A stretch of 64,000 nt of DNA from Labilithrix sp. (GTDB taxonomy: Bacteria; Myxococcota_A; Polyangia; Polyangiales; Polyangiaceae). Within the stretch, counting starts at the first letter, position 1. The number at the start of each line of letters is the position of its first letter. Location of the stretch: assembly GCA_019637155.1 (NCBI GenBank), contig JAHBWE010000002.1:372001-436000 (forward strand), given 5' to 3'. Positions 19,117-28,183 of this stretch are shown here, piece after piece. The notes beneath the pieces are model-generated. The model was not told the DNA's origin. It worked only from the letters and a program-made list of their open reading frames with translations, and searched no databases. The position numbers were made by a program, and so were the translations under genes.

Positions 19117-21401
19117 TGGCCGCCGGCCCCCAGGCGCACGCCGGCGTCTCGCTGGACCCACGCGTGCTCCATACGCACGCCCACGACCACGCGCCGGTCG
19201 AGCCGATCCCGTGGAAGACCGGCGACGTCGGCGTCGTGCCGCCGCTGGACCTCGATACATCGTGGTCCCTACACCCTGTCGCGCACGCGTCCGCGTCGTC
19301 TGGCTCTGCCGCGTCTGGTTCGGCCCCGTCGTCGGACTCCGTCCGCTCCTCCTCCGGACCGGCGGCGAACTTTGAATTTAGTAAAAAGTCAGCTTCGTCC
19401 CGAGCGGGCGAGGCGCGAGGGGGTGAGGCGCCGGGCGCGGGCGGCTGCGGTAGCGCCTGCGGCTGCAAGGTCGCGACCGCGTCCGGTGTCTCGACGTCGC
19501 CCGCGTCGCCGCTCCTCCCTGCGAACGCGGCGCGGAAGGACGCGCGCGCGATGGCGCGGGCCGCGGCGATGCGGATGGGCGAGCTCGCGTCGATCCTCGG
19601 CATCGGCACGCCGCGCGAGGCCGCCGCCGTGGCGACGCCGCCGGCCGCGGGCGTGAAGGCGCCGCCGAAGAAGAAGCCTGCGAAGAAGCTGCCCGGGTCC
19701 GGCATCCCCGCGCGGCGCAGCATCCGGATCCTGGTGTGGGTCCGGCGCGCGGCGCAGATCGGGTTCTTCTCGCTTTTCATGTTTTTCCTGTTCCAGACGG
19801 GGTTCCGCGGGACCTTCGCGGCGAACAGCGACACGCCGGTGCGCCTGCCGTATCCGGTCGAGGCGTTCCTGCTCGCCGATCCGTTCGTGACGGCGATGAC
19901 GCTCGGCGCGACGCATCAGGTCTATCGCGGGCTCCTCTGGTCGATCGGGCTCCTCGCGGTGACGCTCGTGTTCGGGCGCGTCTTCTGCGGATGGATCTGC
20001 CCGTTCGGCACGCTCCACCACTTCTTCGGGTGGATCCTCCCGTCGCGGCGCGGTCGCGGCGCCGCGCGCGTCGAGGCGAACAAGACGCACGGCTACCAGC
20101 GCGCGAAGTACTACCTCATGTACGCGTTCCTCCTCGCGTCGGTGGTGGGGAGCGCGATCGGCGGGCTCTTCGACCCGATCTGCGTGGCGGTCCGCGCGAT
20201 CGGGCTCGGCGTGATCCCGGGTGTGCAGTACATGGCGGGCCGCGTGTTCGGCGTGGCGGAGAGCGTGCCGGCGCGGCCGGTGCAGCACGCCGCCGACAGC
20301 GCGCAGGACATGCTCGCCACCACCGTGTGGCAGTCGCACCAGTTCTACTTCCACCAGACGTGGCTCATCGTCGGGCTCCTCATCGCGATCCTCTTCATGA
20401 ACCGCTTCATCCCGCGGTTCTGGTGTCGCGTCCTCTGCCCGCTCGGCGCCTTCCTCGGCGTGTTCGCGCGGTTCGCGCTCTTCGGCATGGAGAAGGACCA
20501 TGCAAAGTGCACGGATTGCAACCTCTGCCTCGTGAACTGCCAGGGCGCGGACTCGCCGCAGGGCGGCGTGAAGTGGCGGCAGGACGAGTGCCACATGTGC
20601 CTCAACTGCGAGAGCGCCTGCCCCGAGGACGTCATCAAGTTCCGGTTCCTCCCGAACCGCAAGAGCCGCATCGGCGTCCCGGACCTCCAGCGCCGCACGC
20701 TCCTCGCGTCCGCCGCCGCGGGCGTCGCGTTCATCCCGGCCGCGCGCATCGCGGACAGCATCGACGTCAACTACCACTCGAAGGTCATCCGTCCGCCGGG
20801 CGCGGTCGAGGAGCGCGCGTTCCTCGAGCGCTGCATCCGCTGCGCCGAGTGCATGAAGGTGTGCCCGAACAACGCGCTCCATCCCGCGATGTTCGAGTCC
20901 GGCGTCGAGGGGCTCTGGACCCCGATCCTCATCGCGCGCATCGGCTACTGCGAGCACTCCTGCGTCCTCTGCGGCCAGGTCTGCCCGACCGGCGCGATCC
21001 AGAAGATCACGGAGAAGGAGAAGCTCGGTCAGGGCGTCGCGCCGGTGAAGATCGGGACCGCGTTCTACGACCTCGGCCGCTGTCTCCCGTGGTCGATGCA
21101 GACTCCCTGCATCGTCTGCGAGGAGTTCTGCCCGACGAGCCCGAAGGCGATCTGGGTCGAAGAGGTCGAGGCGCCGATGCGCGAGAAGACCGCGGGCGAG
21201 AACGGCGCAGAGCCGGCGATGAAGACGGTGCACCTCCAGCGCCCGCACGTCGACCCGAGCCTCTGCATCGGCTGCGGCGCCTGCGAGAAGGTCTGCCCGG
21301 TCCAGGACCAGCCCGCCGTCTACATCACGAGCGTCGGCGAGAGCCGCTCGAAGACGAACGTGATCCTCCTCGAGAACACGAACTACAACCAGCAGAGCTG
21401 A
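19116..21401 (+). CDS. membrane polyferredoxin, NapH/CcoG-like 4Fe-4S protein
   Basis: 761-residue membrane iron-sulfur protein. A disordered N-terminal third (Ser/Ala/Pro/Lys rich, with GCGSACGC) precedes several membrane helices from about residue 207. NapH/NosR/CcoG-type motifs CGWICPFG and CRVLCPLG are present. At least four cysteine sets follow: CTDCNLCLVNC, CHMCLNCESACP, CIRCAECMKVCP and CEHSCVLCGQVCP, then CIVCEEFC and CIGCGACEKVCP, enough for several 4Fe-4S clusters. A further hydrophobic RRTLLASAAAGVAF segment sits between clusters. Such proteins pass electrons across or along the membrane. Co-translated with the DUF362 gene. The redox partner and direction are unknown. Confidence 0.88.
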   Translation: MAAGPQAHAGVSLDPRVLHTHAHDHAPVEPIPWKTGDVGVVPPLDLDTSWSLHPVAHASASSGSAASGSAPSSDSVRSSSGPAANFEFSKKSASSRAGEARGGEAPGAGGCGSACGCKVATASGVSTSPASPLLPANAARKDARAMARAAAMRMGELASILGIGTPREAAAVATPPAAGVKAPPKKKPAKKLPGSGIPARRSIRILVWVRRAAQIGFFSLFMFFLFQTGFRGTFAANSDTPVRLPYPVEAFLLADPFVTAMTLGATHQVYRGLLWSIGLLAVTLVFGRVFCGWICPFGTLHHFFGWILPSRRGRGAARVEANKTHGYQRAKYYLMYAFLLASVVGSAIGGLFDPICVAVRAIGLGVIPGVQYMAGRVFGVAESVPARPVQHAADSAQDMLATTVWQSHQFYFHQTWLIVGLLIAILFMNRFIPRFWCRVLCPLGAFLGVFARFALFGMEKDHAKCTDCNLCLVNCQGADSPQGGVKWRQDECHMCLNCESACPEDVIKFRFLPNRKSRIGVPDLQRRTLLASAAAGVAFIPAARIADSIDVNYHSKVIRPPGAVEERAFLERCIRCAECMKVCPNNALHPAMFESGVEGLWTPILIARIGYCEHSCVLCGQVCPTGAIQKITEKEKLGQGVAPVKIGTAFYDLGRCLPWSMQTPCIVCEEFCPTSPKAIWVEEVEAPMREKTAGENGAEPAMKTVHLQRPHVDPSLCIGCGACEKVCPVQDQPAVYITSVGESRSKTNVILLENTNYNQQS

Positions 21402-21475
21402 GTCGCGCTCTGGGCGCCACCGAGCGGCGCCGCCGGCGCTTTGAATAGACCGGAGCAGTCCCGCGTTTCGTCTGC

Positions 21476-22240
21476 GTGCGTCTCCTCGCGGTCCTGTCGT
21501 TCGCTCTCGTCGCCGGATGCGCCCCGCTGGGGCGGGCTCCCGCGCGGGCGGCGCCGGTCGTCGCCGTCGCCGCCGTCCCGCCCGTCGTCGCGTCCCCGTT
21601 CGAGCCGGCCGTTCCGGTCGCGCCCCGCGTCCCGTTCGGGGAGGTGAAGCCCGCCGAGCGCGCGACGTTCCTCGCGTTCCTGCCGCGTCTCCTCCGCTTC
21701 CAGAAGCGGTCGACGACGATCCCGACGGCGAGCGAGCTCGCCGAGATCGTGGCCGGCGACGGCAGCTACTACGTGAACGATCGCGACCGCGCGGACGAGC
21801 TCGGCCTCGGCTTCTACGATCCGGTCTGGCTCTACGTCGCCGACGTGAACAACGACGGCACCGAGGACTACGTCCTCGTCGAGCGGAACTCCGTCGGCCT
21901 CCACGACGATACGATCGTCGGCGTCTTCGATCGCCTTGGTCCCGACTCCCTCACCGAGCTCGGCTTCTACGAGCAGGCGCGCGCCTCGCTCTTCCCGCCC
22001 GACGCCACCGACGGCGAAGCGCAGCTCCCGGGTCGCCGTGACAGCCCGTTCATCGAGGTCACCGCGATGGGCACGGTCATGAGCTTCATGGACCAGTGGG
22101 TCGTCGACGGCGCCGGCGACGCGATCCCGAGCTGGAGCGACCGGACCGGGGACCGCGTCTTCGTCGAGCGCGTGACGTACCTCTGGAAGGCCGATCGCGT
22201 GAGCGAGCTCGCGCACACGAAGACGTTCACGAAGCTCTGA
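21476..22240 (+). CDS. lipoprotein with Ca-binding-like repeat
   Basis: 254-residue predicted lipoprotein starting at GTG, with lipobox LVAGC (Cys15) and an Ala/Pro/Val-rich linker to about residue 50. A DVNNDGTEDYVLVE segment (about residue 125) is the Asp-rich loop typical of FG-GAP/VCBS or EF-hand-like calcium sites. The rest does not match a family I know. It is separated from the polyferredoxin by 74 bases and from the RND pump by 188 bases, so its transcriptional grouping is unclear. Confidence 0.75.
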   Translation: MRLLAVLSFALVAGCAPLGRAPARAAPVVAVAAVPPVVASPFEPAVPVAPRVPFGEVKPAERATFLAFLPRLLRFQKRSTTIPTASELAEIVAGDGSYYVNDRDRADELGLGFYDPVWLYVADVNNDGTEDYVLVERNSVGLHDDTIVGVFDRLGPDSLTELGFYEQARASLFPPDATDGEAQLPGRRDSPFIEVTAMGTVMSFMDQWVVDGAGDAIPSWSDRTGDRVFVERVTYLWKADRVSELAHTKTFTKL

Positions 22241-22428
22241 CGCGGCGGCGCGTGCTCGTCGCGCCGCGGGCCGCCCTCACCCCAAGAGGGGCAAACTGAG
22301 CCGCACGCGGGCGCTTGGATGCCGCGGCGGCGAGGGGCGTTGCACCGCGCTACCCGTGCGAAATCCCCGCGGTTTCGTCGGCGGGTTCTTTACTCCCGGG
22401 GCGCGTGGCGCCATGGTCCTCGCGGCCC

Positions 22429-25400
22429 ATGTGGCTCGTACGGATCGCGCTCAAGCACGTCTACACCTTCATCGTCATGGCGATGCTCATCGTCATCGTC
22501 GGCGTGCTGTCTATCGTGCGGATGCCGACCGACATCTTCCCGGACATCGACATTCCCGTCATCTCCGTCATCTGGAACTACCAGGGCCTCTCGCCCGACG
22601 AGATGGAGAAGCGCATCGTCTCGAACTACGAGCGGATGCTCACCACGACGGTGAACGACATCGAGCACATCGAGAGCCAGTCGCTGACCGGCATCGCGAT
22701 CGTGAAGGTGTTCTTCCAGCCCGGCGTCGAGATCGAGGCGGCGACGGCGCAGATCGCGGCGGTCTCGCAGCCCGCCGTGCGCATGGCGCCGCCGGGGGCG
22801 ACGCCGCCGTTCGTCATCCGCTACAGCGCCTCGAACGTCCCGATCATGCAGGCGGCGCTCGAGAGCGACTCGATGAGCGAGCAGCAGCTCTTCGACATCG
22901 GGACCAACTTCGTGCGCGCCGACTTCGCGACGATCCGCGGCACGCAGATCCCGTGGCCGTACGGCGGGCGGCAGCGCCTCATCCAGGTCGACATCGATCC
23001 GCCGCGCCTCTTCGCGCAGGGGCTCTCCGCGCGCGACGTGAACGCCGCGATCGGCGCGCAGAACGTCATCCTGCCCACCGGCACGACGAAGATGGGGTCG
23101 AACGAATATCCCGTCTCCGTGAACTCGAGCCCGGAGGCTCTTCAGCAAATCAACGATTTGCCGATCAAGACGGTGAACGGGAAAACGGTTTACGTGCGCG
23201 ACGTCGCGAACGTGCACGACGGCGCGTCGCCGCAGACCAACATGGTCCACGTGGGCGGGAAGCGCTCCGTGCTTTTGACCATTTTGAAGAACGGAAACGT
23301 CAGCACGCTCGACATCGCGTCGAGCATCAAGCAGATGCTGCCGGCGACGCTCGCGCGCCTCCCGCAGGGGATCAAGACGAGCCTCCTCTTCGACCAATCG
23401 CTGTTCGTCCGCGCGGCGGTGGACGGCGTCGTGAAGGAGGCGATCATCGCCGCGACGCTCACCGCGCTCATGATCCTCGTGTTCCTCGGGAGCTGGCGCA
23501 GCACGCTCATCGTCATCATCTCGATCCCGCTCTCGATCCTGACGTCGATCAGCATCCTCGCCGCGCTCGGGCATTCGCTGAACGTCATGACGCTCGGGGG
23601 GATGTCGCTCGCGGTCGGCATCCTCGTCGACGACGCCACGGTCGAGGTCGAGAACATCCACCGCAACATGGGATCGAAGGAGAAGAAGTCGCTCCCGCGC
23701 GCGATCCTCGACGGCGCGCAGCAGATCGCGGCTCCCGCGTTCGTCGCGACCCTCTGCATCTGCATCGTCTTCGTGCCGGTCGCCTTCATCACCGGCGCGG
23801 CGCGGTCGCTCTTCGTCCCGCTCGCGATGGCGGTCGTGTTCGCGATGATGATGTCGTACTTCCTCTCGCGCACGCTCGTCCCGACGCTCGCGCGGCTGCT
23901 CCTCGAGCCGGAGCACCGCGCGCATCAGGAGGGCTACGGGCACGGCGATCCGCGCACGGCGTCGGGGCGGCTCGTGCTGCGCTTCAACCACGCCTTCGAT
24001 CGCCTGCGGATGTTCTACGGTCGCTGGCTCGCCTTCGCGCTCCAGCATCGCGGGCCCGTCATCGCGTGCTTCTTGCTCTTCGCGGCCGGCTCGCTCGGCC
24101 TCATGCCGCTCCTCGGTCGCGATTTCTTCCCCACCGTCGACGCCGGCCTGATGAAGCTCCACGTGCGTGGACCGCCGGGGACGCGGATCGAGGAGAGCGA
24201 GCGCCGCTTCGCCGACATCGAGGCGACGATCAAGACGGTCGTCCCGCCGGCCGAGATCGACACGCTGATCGACAACATCGGCACGCCGTACTCCGGTATC
24301 AACCTGTCGCTCAGCGAAGGCGCGCAGATATCGCCGGCGGACGGGCAAATCTTCATTGCGCTGAAGCCGCATCACGCGCCGACTGCCGATTACGTGAAGA
24401 AGCTCCGGCGCAAGCTCGCCGCCGTACACCCCGATACGACGTTCTTCTTCCTCGCGCCCGACATCTCCACTCAGGTCCTCAACTTCGGAATCGCGTCGCC
24501 GATCGACGTCCAGATCGTGAGCACGCCGGGGGGAGACGAGGAGGCGCTCGCGTTCACGCGGAGGCTGATGGACCGCATCAAGAAGGTGCCGGGCGCGGCC
24601 GACGTCCACCTCGCGCAAGTGGTGAACCGGCCGGAGCTGCGCGTCAACGTCGACCGCACGATGGCGCAGCAGGCCGGGCTCACGCAGCGCGACGTCGCGA
24701 GCGATCTCCTCATCTCGCTCTCGTCGAGCGCGCAGGTGTCGCCGAGCTGGTGGCTCGACACGAAACGTGGAGTTCAATATTCGGTCGCGGTCCAGACTCC
24801 GCAATACGAGATCAACTCGCTCGATCAGCTCGGGATGACGCCGCTCTCGCCCGGCGGCGAGGAGACGACGCAGTTCCTCTCCAACGTCGCCTCCGTCTCC
24901 CGCATCACCGGGCCGGCGAACGTGACCCACTACAACGCGTTCCGCACGTACGACATCCAGGCCAACGTCGAGGGCACCGATCTCGGCTCCGTCGCCGACG
25001 GCGTCGCGAAGGTCGTCGCGGAGCTGAAGCCGGAGGCGCCGCGCGGCGTGCAGGTGAAGATCAAGGGCCAGGTCGAGAGCATGGAGACGTCGTTCCGCGG
25101 CCTCGGCTACGGCCTCGTCTTCGCGGTGCTCCTCGTCTACCTGCTGATGGTCGTCAATTTCCAGTCGTGGCTCGATCCGTTCATCATCCTGATGGCGCTC
25201 CCGGGCGCGATCGCGGGCATCGCCTGGATGCTCTACCTCTCGCGGACGACGCTGAGCGTCCCGGCGTTGATGGGCGCGATCATGTGCGTCGGCGTGGCGA
25301 CCGCGAACAGCATCCTCGTCGTCACCTTCGCGAACGGGCAGCGGAAGGTCGGCCGGGACGCGCGCGACGCGGCGCTCGCGGCGGGCATGACGCGCCTCCG

Positions 25401-25614
25401 CCCCGTCATGATGACGGCGCTCGCGATGATCATCGGCATGCTCCCGATGTCGATCGGGCTCGGTGAGGGCGGCGAGCAGAACGCGCCGCTCGGCCGCGCG
25501 GTCATCGGCGGCCTCCTCATGGCGACCCTGACGACGTTGTTCTTCGTACCCGTGATGTACTCTGTCCTGAGGCGCAAAGCTCCGAAGGTCGACGAGGAGC
25601 TGGAAGGTATATGA
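22429..25614 (+). CDS. RND efflux pump (AcrB/HAE-like)
   Basis: 1061-residue inner-membrane RND transporter, distinct from the metal pump at 6253-9402. TM1 is followed by RMPTDIFPDIDIPVISVIWN; TM4 reads MTLGGMSLAVGILVDDATVEVEN, containing the Asp pair of proton-coupled pumps. Two six-helix blocks with large periplasmic loops are evident, and length matches the family. An earlier in-frame ATG at 22315 would add 38 residues of non-conserved sequence, so ATG 22429 was chosen. The adaptor gene follows with an ATGA overlap. No outer-membrane channel gene is adjacent, so a channel encoded elsewhere must be used. Substrates are probably hydrophobic compounds, by family analogy only. Confidence 0.92.
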   Translation: MWLVRIALKHVYTFIVMAMLIVIVGVLSIVRMPTDIFPDIDIPVISVIWNYQGLSPDEMEKRIVSNYERMLTTTVNDIEHIESQSLTGIAIVKVFFQPGVEIEAATAQIAAVSQPAVRMAPPGATPPFVIRYSASNVPIMQAALESDSMSEQQLFDIGTNFVRADFATIRGTQIPWPYGGRQRLIQVDIDPPRLFAQGLSARDVNAAIGAQNVILPTGTTKMGSNEYPVSVNSSPEALQQINDLPIKTVNGKTVYVRDVANVHDGASPQTNMVHVGGKRSVLLTILKNGNVSTLDIASSIKQMLPATLARLPQGIKTSLLFDQSLFVRAAVDGVVKEAIIAATLTALMILVFLGSWRSTLIVIISIPLSILTSISILAALGHSLNVMTLGGMSLAVGILVDDATVEVENIHRNMGSKEKKSLPRAILDGAQQIAAPAFVATLCICIVFVPVAFITGAARSLFVPLAMAVVFAMMMSYFLSRTLVPTLARLLLEPEHRAHQEGYGHGDPRTASGRLVLRFNHAFDRLRMFYGRWLAFALQHRGPVIACFLLFAAGSLGLMPLLGRDFFPTVDAGLMKLHVRGPPGTRIEESERRFADIEATIKTVVPPAEIDTLIDNIGTPYSGINLSLSEGAQISPADGQIFIALKPHHAPTADYVKKLRRKLAAVHPDTTFFFLAPDISTQVLNFGIASPIDVQIVSTPGGDEEALAFTRRLMDRIKKVPGAADVHLAQVVNRPELRVNVDRTMAQQAGLTQRDVASDLLISLSSSAQVSPSWWLDTKRGVQYSVAVQTPQYEINSLDQLGMTPLSPGGEETTQFLSNVASVSRITGPANVTHYNAFRTYDIQANVEGTDLGSVADGVAKVVAELKPEAPRGVQVKIKGQVESMETSFRGLGYGLVFAVLLVYLLMVVNFQSWLDPFIILMALPGAIAGIAWMLYLSRTTLSVPALMGAIMCVGVATANSILVVTFANGQRKVGRDARDAALAAGMTRLRPVMMTALAMIIGMLPMSIGLGEGGEQNAPLGRAVIGGLLMATLTTLFFVPVMYSVLRRKAPKVDEELEGI

Positions 25615-26888
25615 GCCAGGATCCGAAGCACGATCCGAAGTCCGGCCACGACAGCGGCGAGCTCGAGTTCGAGCTGCCGGCGCCGGCGAAGCCTTCTCCG
25701 ACGCGCATCGTCGCGCTCGGAGCGGGGCTCCTCGTCGCCATCGGCGCGGCCTTCGTGATCGGGTATCTGCCGCGTCATCGCGCGAAGCAGGAGCTCGGCG
25801 TCGAGGCGCAGGCGGCCTCTACGGGTCTCCTCCGCGTGCAGGTGCTGATCCCGAAGGCGAAGTCGAGCGATCGCGCGATGACGCTGCCGGCGAGCGTGCA
25901 GCCGCTCGAGGAGGCCACGGTCTACCCGCGCGCGAACGGCTACGTCCGCACGTGGAAGGTCGACATGGGCGACGCGGTGAAGGAGGGCGACCTCCTCGCC
26001 GAGATCGACACGCCGGAGATCGATCAGCAGCTCGCGCAGGCGCGCGCCCAGCTCGCGCAGGCGGAGGCGGCGCTCGTGCAGGCGAAGGCGAACAAGGGCT
26101 ACGCGCAGACCTCGCTCGATCGCCTCAACGCGCTCGCGCCGAAGGGGGTCGCCTCGCAGCAGGAGCTCGAGAAGGCCAAGGCGGACGCGGTCGTGAGCGA
26201 CTCCTCTGTCGAGGTCGCGGAGGCGAACGTCGCGGCGATGAAGGCGAACCTCGGGCGCATCCAGCAGACGGCGAGCTTCAGCCGCGTCACGGCGCCGTTC
26301 ACCGGCACGGTGAACATGCGCGGCGTGGAGCGCGGGAGCCTCGTCTCACCGTCGACGCCGCTCTTCAAGATCTCCCAGACCGACACGGTCCGCGTCTTCA
26401 TCCAGGTCCCGCAGGACGTCGCGCCGAGCGTGCGGGTCGACGCGCCGGCGCAGGTCACGGTCCGCGAGTTCGCGGGCCGCGTCTTCGAGGGCAAGGTCGC
26501 GCGCACCGCGGCCTCCCTCGACGCGACGAGCCGCACGATGAACGTCGAGGTCCGCGTCCCGAACCCGAAGCGCGAGCTCCTCGCCGGCATGTACGCCCAG
26601 GTCGCGGTGACGCTTCCGTCGCCCCATCGCGTCTGGGAGCTCCCCGCGACCGCGGTGATGACCGACGCCCGCGGCGTGCGCGTCGCCGTCGTCGAGAACG
26701 GCGTGCTCCGCCTCACCCCCGTCCGCATCGAACGCGACAACGGCGCCACGATCGACATCGCGAGCGGCATCGAAGAAAACGACCGCATCGTCAAAATCGG
26801 AAACGCGGAGCTCCACGACGGCCGCGCAGTGGAGGTCGTCCCGGAGGCTGCGGCGGCCGCGGCGCCGGGCTCGCCGCAGAAGCACTGA
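25611..26888 (+). CDS. RND periplasmic adaptor (membrane fusion protein)
   Basis: 425-residue adaptor for the preceding pump, joined by an ATGA overlap. An N-terminal membrane anchor (IVALGAGLLVAIGAAFVIGYL, about residues 32-52) is followed by the lipoyl domain (TVYPRANGYVRTWKVDMG and FSRVTAPFTGTVNMRGVE), a coiled-coil hairpin (QLAQARAQLAQAEAAL) and the beta-barrel (DTVRVFIQVPQDVAP). The C-terminal membrane-proximal domain includes ARGVRVAVVENGVLRL. Length and order are typical. It would bridge the inner-membrane pump and an outer-membrane channel. Confidence 0.92.
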   Translation: MSQDPKHDPKSGHDSGELEFELPAPAKPSPTRIVALGAGLLVAIGAAFVIGYLPRHRAKQELGVEAQAASTGLLRVQVLIPKAKSSDRAMTLPASVQPLEEATVYPRANGYVRTWKVDMGDAVKEGDLLAEIDTPEIDQQLAQARAQLAQAEAALVQAKANKGYAQTSLDRLNALAPKGVASQQELEKAKADAVVSDSSVEVAEANVAAMKANLGRIQQTASFSRVTAPFTGTVNMRGVERGSLVSPSTPLFKISQTDTVRVFIQVPQDVAPSVRVDAPAQVTVREFAGRVFEGKVARTAASLDATSRTMNVEVRVPNPKRELLAGMYAQVAVTLPSPHRVWELPATAVMTDARGVRVAVVENGVLRLTPVRIERDNGATIDIASGIEENDRIVKIGNAELHDGRAVEVVPEAAAAAAPGSPQKH

Positions 26889-26981
26889 GCGTCCTCTCCG
26901 GTCACGGTGAGCGCAGACGCGTCCGTCGCTCGTCGCTCATTCGACGCAACCGCGGCGGCGGGCGTCCGATATGCGGACTCG

Positions 26982-27944
26982 ATGGGGGACCACGACAGCT
27001 TGTTCAAACGGGCATTTTCGGTTCCGGCCCACGCTGCGGGCGAGCTCCGGAGCGTCCTCCCGCCGGCGATCACCGACCGCCTCGACCTCGACGCGCTCGC
27101 GCTGGTGCCGGCGACGTTCATCGATGCGGAGATGGGGCATCGTCACGCGGACCTCCTCTTCACCGCTCCGTTCGAGGGTCGCCGCTGCTACGTGTACCTC
27201 CTCTTCGAGCATCAGAGCGCGCCCGATCCGCTCATGCCCTGGCGCGTGCTCACGTACCAGCAACGCATCTGGGCCTCGGTCCTTCGCGCCGAGCCCGAGC
27301 GCACCACGCTGCCGCCGATCATCACCGTCGTCGTGCACCATGGTCCCGACGGCTGGCAGGCGCCGCGAACATTTCACGCGATGATCGAAGGGCTGGATGG
27401 CCTGCCCGAGCTCGAGCGCCACGTTCCGGACTTCGAGCTCATCGTCGACGACCTCTGCGCCGTCGAGGACGAGGACCTCCAGCGCCGTCCCCTCGCTCCG
27501 TTTCCGAAGCTCACGCTCTGGCTCCTCCGCGATGGTCGCGACGTCGAGCGCTTGCTCGACCACCTCGCGGCCTGGGCGGCCACGCTGGAGCGCCTCGCGC
27601 GCGACGACCCCCAACGCGAAGACACCCTCGTCGTCCTGCGCTACATCTTGAGGGTCGCCGGACCGACGCCGTACGAGCACCTTCGCCAGCGCGTCACCGA
27701 CGTCGCCCCCACCTTCGAGGAAGTCATGGCGTCAGCAGAGCAGTATTTCATCGAGCAAGGCATCGAGAAGGGGATCGAGAAGGGCACGCGGCGCACCATC
27801 CTCCGTCTGTTGCGCACGCGCTTCGGGCCGCTCGAGCCCGCGATCGAGGCGCGCGTAGAAGCAGCCTCCTCCGACGACCTCGATCGTTGGACCGAGCGCA
27901 TCATCGTCGCAAAGACCCTCGACGACGTCTTCGCCCCCGCGTGA
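26982..27944 (+). CDS. Rpn-family (YhgA-like) PD-(D/E)XK nuclease / putative transposase
   Basis: 320 residues from ATG 26982; an upstream GTG at 26907 would add 25 less conserved residues. The N-terminal core DHDSLFKRAFS, the strand ADLLF and the YVYLLFEHQSAPDPLMPWR segment match the Rpn/transposase_31 family, whose members are PD-(D/E)XK nucleases reported to promote recombination. The C-terminal tail has the characteristic run GIEKGIEKG followed by a helical region ending LDDVFAPA. Such genes are usually mobile and multicopy in Myxococcota. It lies just downstream of the RND pair and upstream of a direct repeat and a terminator-like hairpin. Confidence 0.85.
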   Translation: MGDHDSLFKRAFSVPAHAAGELRSVLPPAITDRLDLDALALVPATFIDAEMGHRHADLLFTAPFEGRRCYVYLLFEHQSAPDPLMPWRVLTYQQRIWASVLRAEPERTTLPPIITVVVHHGPDGWQAPRTFHAMIEGLDGLPELERHVPDFELIVDDLCAVEDEDLQRRPLAPFPKLTLWLLRDGRDVERLLDHLAAWAATLERLARDDPQREDTLVVLRYILRVAGPTPYEHLRQRVTDVAPTFEEVMASAEQYFIEQGIEKGIEKGTRRTILRLLRTRFGPLEPAIEARVEAASSDDLDRWTERIIVAKTLDDVFAPA

Positions 27945-27993
27945 TGTCGCCGCCGATGCGTCGATAGTCTAGGGCGGCGCGGCTGGGCGAGAG

Positions 27994-28057
27994 GCAGCAC
28001 TGCGCGTACGCGTTGGGCGCGGCGCGCTGCATGCTGCAGTACTGCGCGTAAGCGTTG
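27994..28057. repeat. 22-bp direct repeat pair in the Rpn/receptor spacer
   Basis: The sequence GCAGCACTGCGCGTACGCGTTG at bases 27994-28015 recurs at 28036-28057 with two substitutions (period 42). Each copy has local dyad symmetry. Purpose unknown; could be an operator pair or debris of the mobile Rpn gene. Confidence 0.7.
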
Positions 28058-28078
28058 CGTGCGTGGTGTGTTGCGAAG

Positions 28079-28137
28079 AAGCGGCCGCCGCTAGCCCAGA
28101 TGCGCCGCGAGGAGCCCGCGACGGCCGCTTTCTTTTA
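28079..28137 (+). terminator. hairpin followed by T-rich tract, candidate intrinsic terminator
   Basis: Arms AAGCGGCCG (28079-28087) and CGGCCGCTT (28122-28130) are perfectly complementary, separated by a 34-nt loop, and followed by TCTTTTA. This would end plus-strand transcription coming from the Rpn gene before the receptor operon. The long loop makes this a weak terminator, and a regulatory leader role cannot be excluded. Confidence 0.45.
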
Positions 28138-28143
28138 TCTACC

Positions 28144-28166
28144 ATATTGAAAATGATTTTCAATAT
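28144..28166. promoter_or_regulatory. Fur-box-like perfect palindrome before the haem-uptake operon
   Basis: A 23-bp perfect inverted repeat with 10-bp arms ATATTGAAAA and TTTTCAATAT around TGA. It closely resembles Fur operator sequences (GATAATGATAATCATTATC type, with GAAAATGATTTTC core). It ends 5 bases before the ribosome binding site AAGGAG (28172-28177) of the receptor gene, so a bound repressor would block transcription start or early elongation. Implies induction under iron limitation. Confidence 0.85.
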
Positions 28167-28183
28167 CGTTAAAGGAGAGGGCG

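Noticed and set aside
26982..28137. Complete insertion sequence
   Set aside because: No terminal inverted repeats or target duplication found; only a Rpn-type gene and an imperfect direct repeat.
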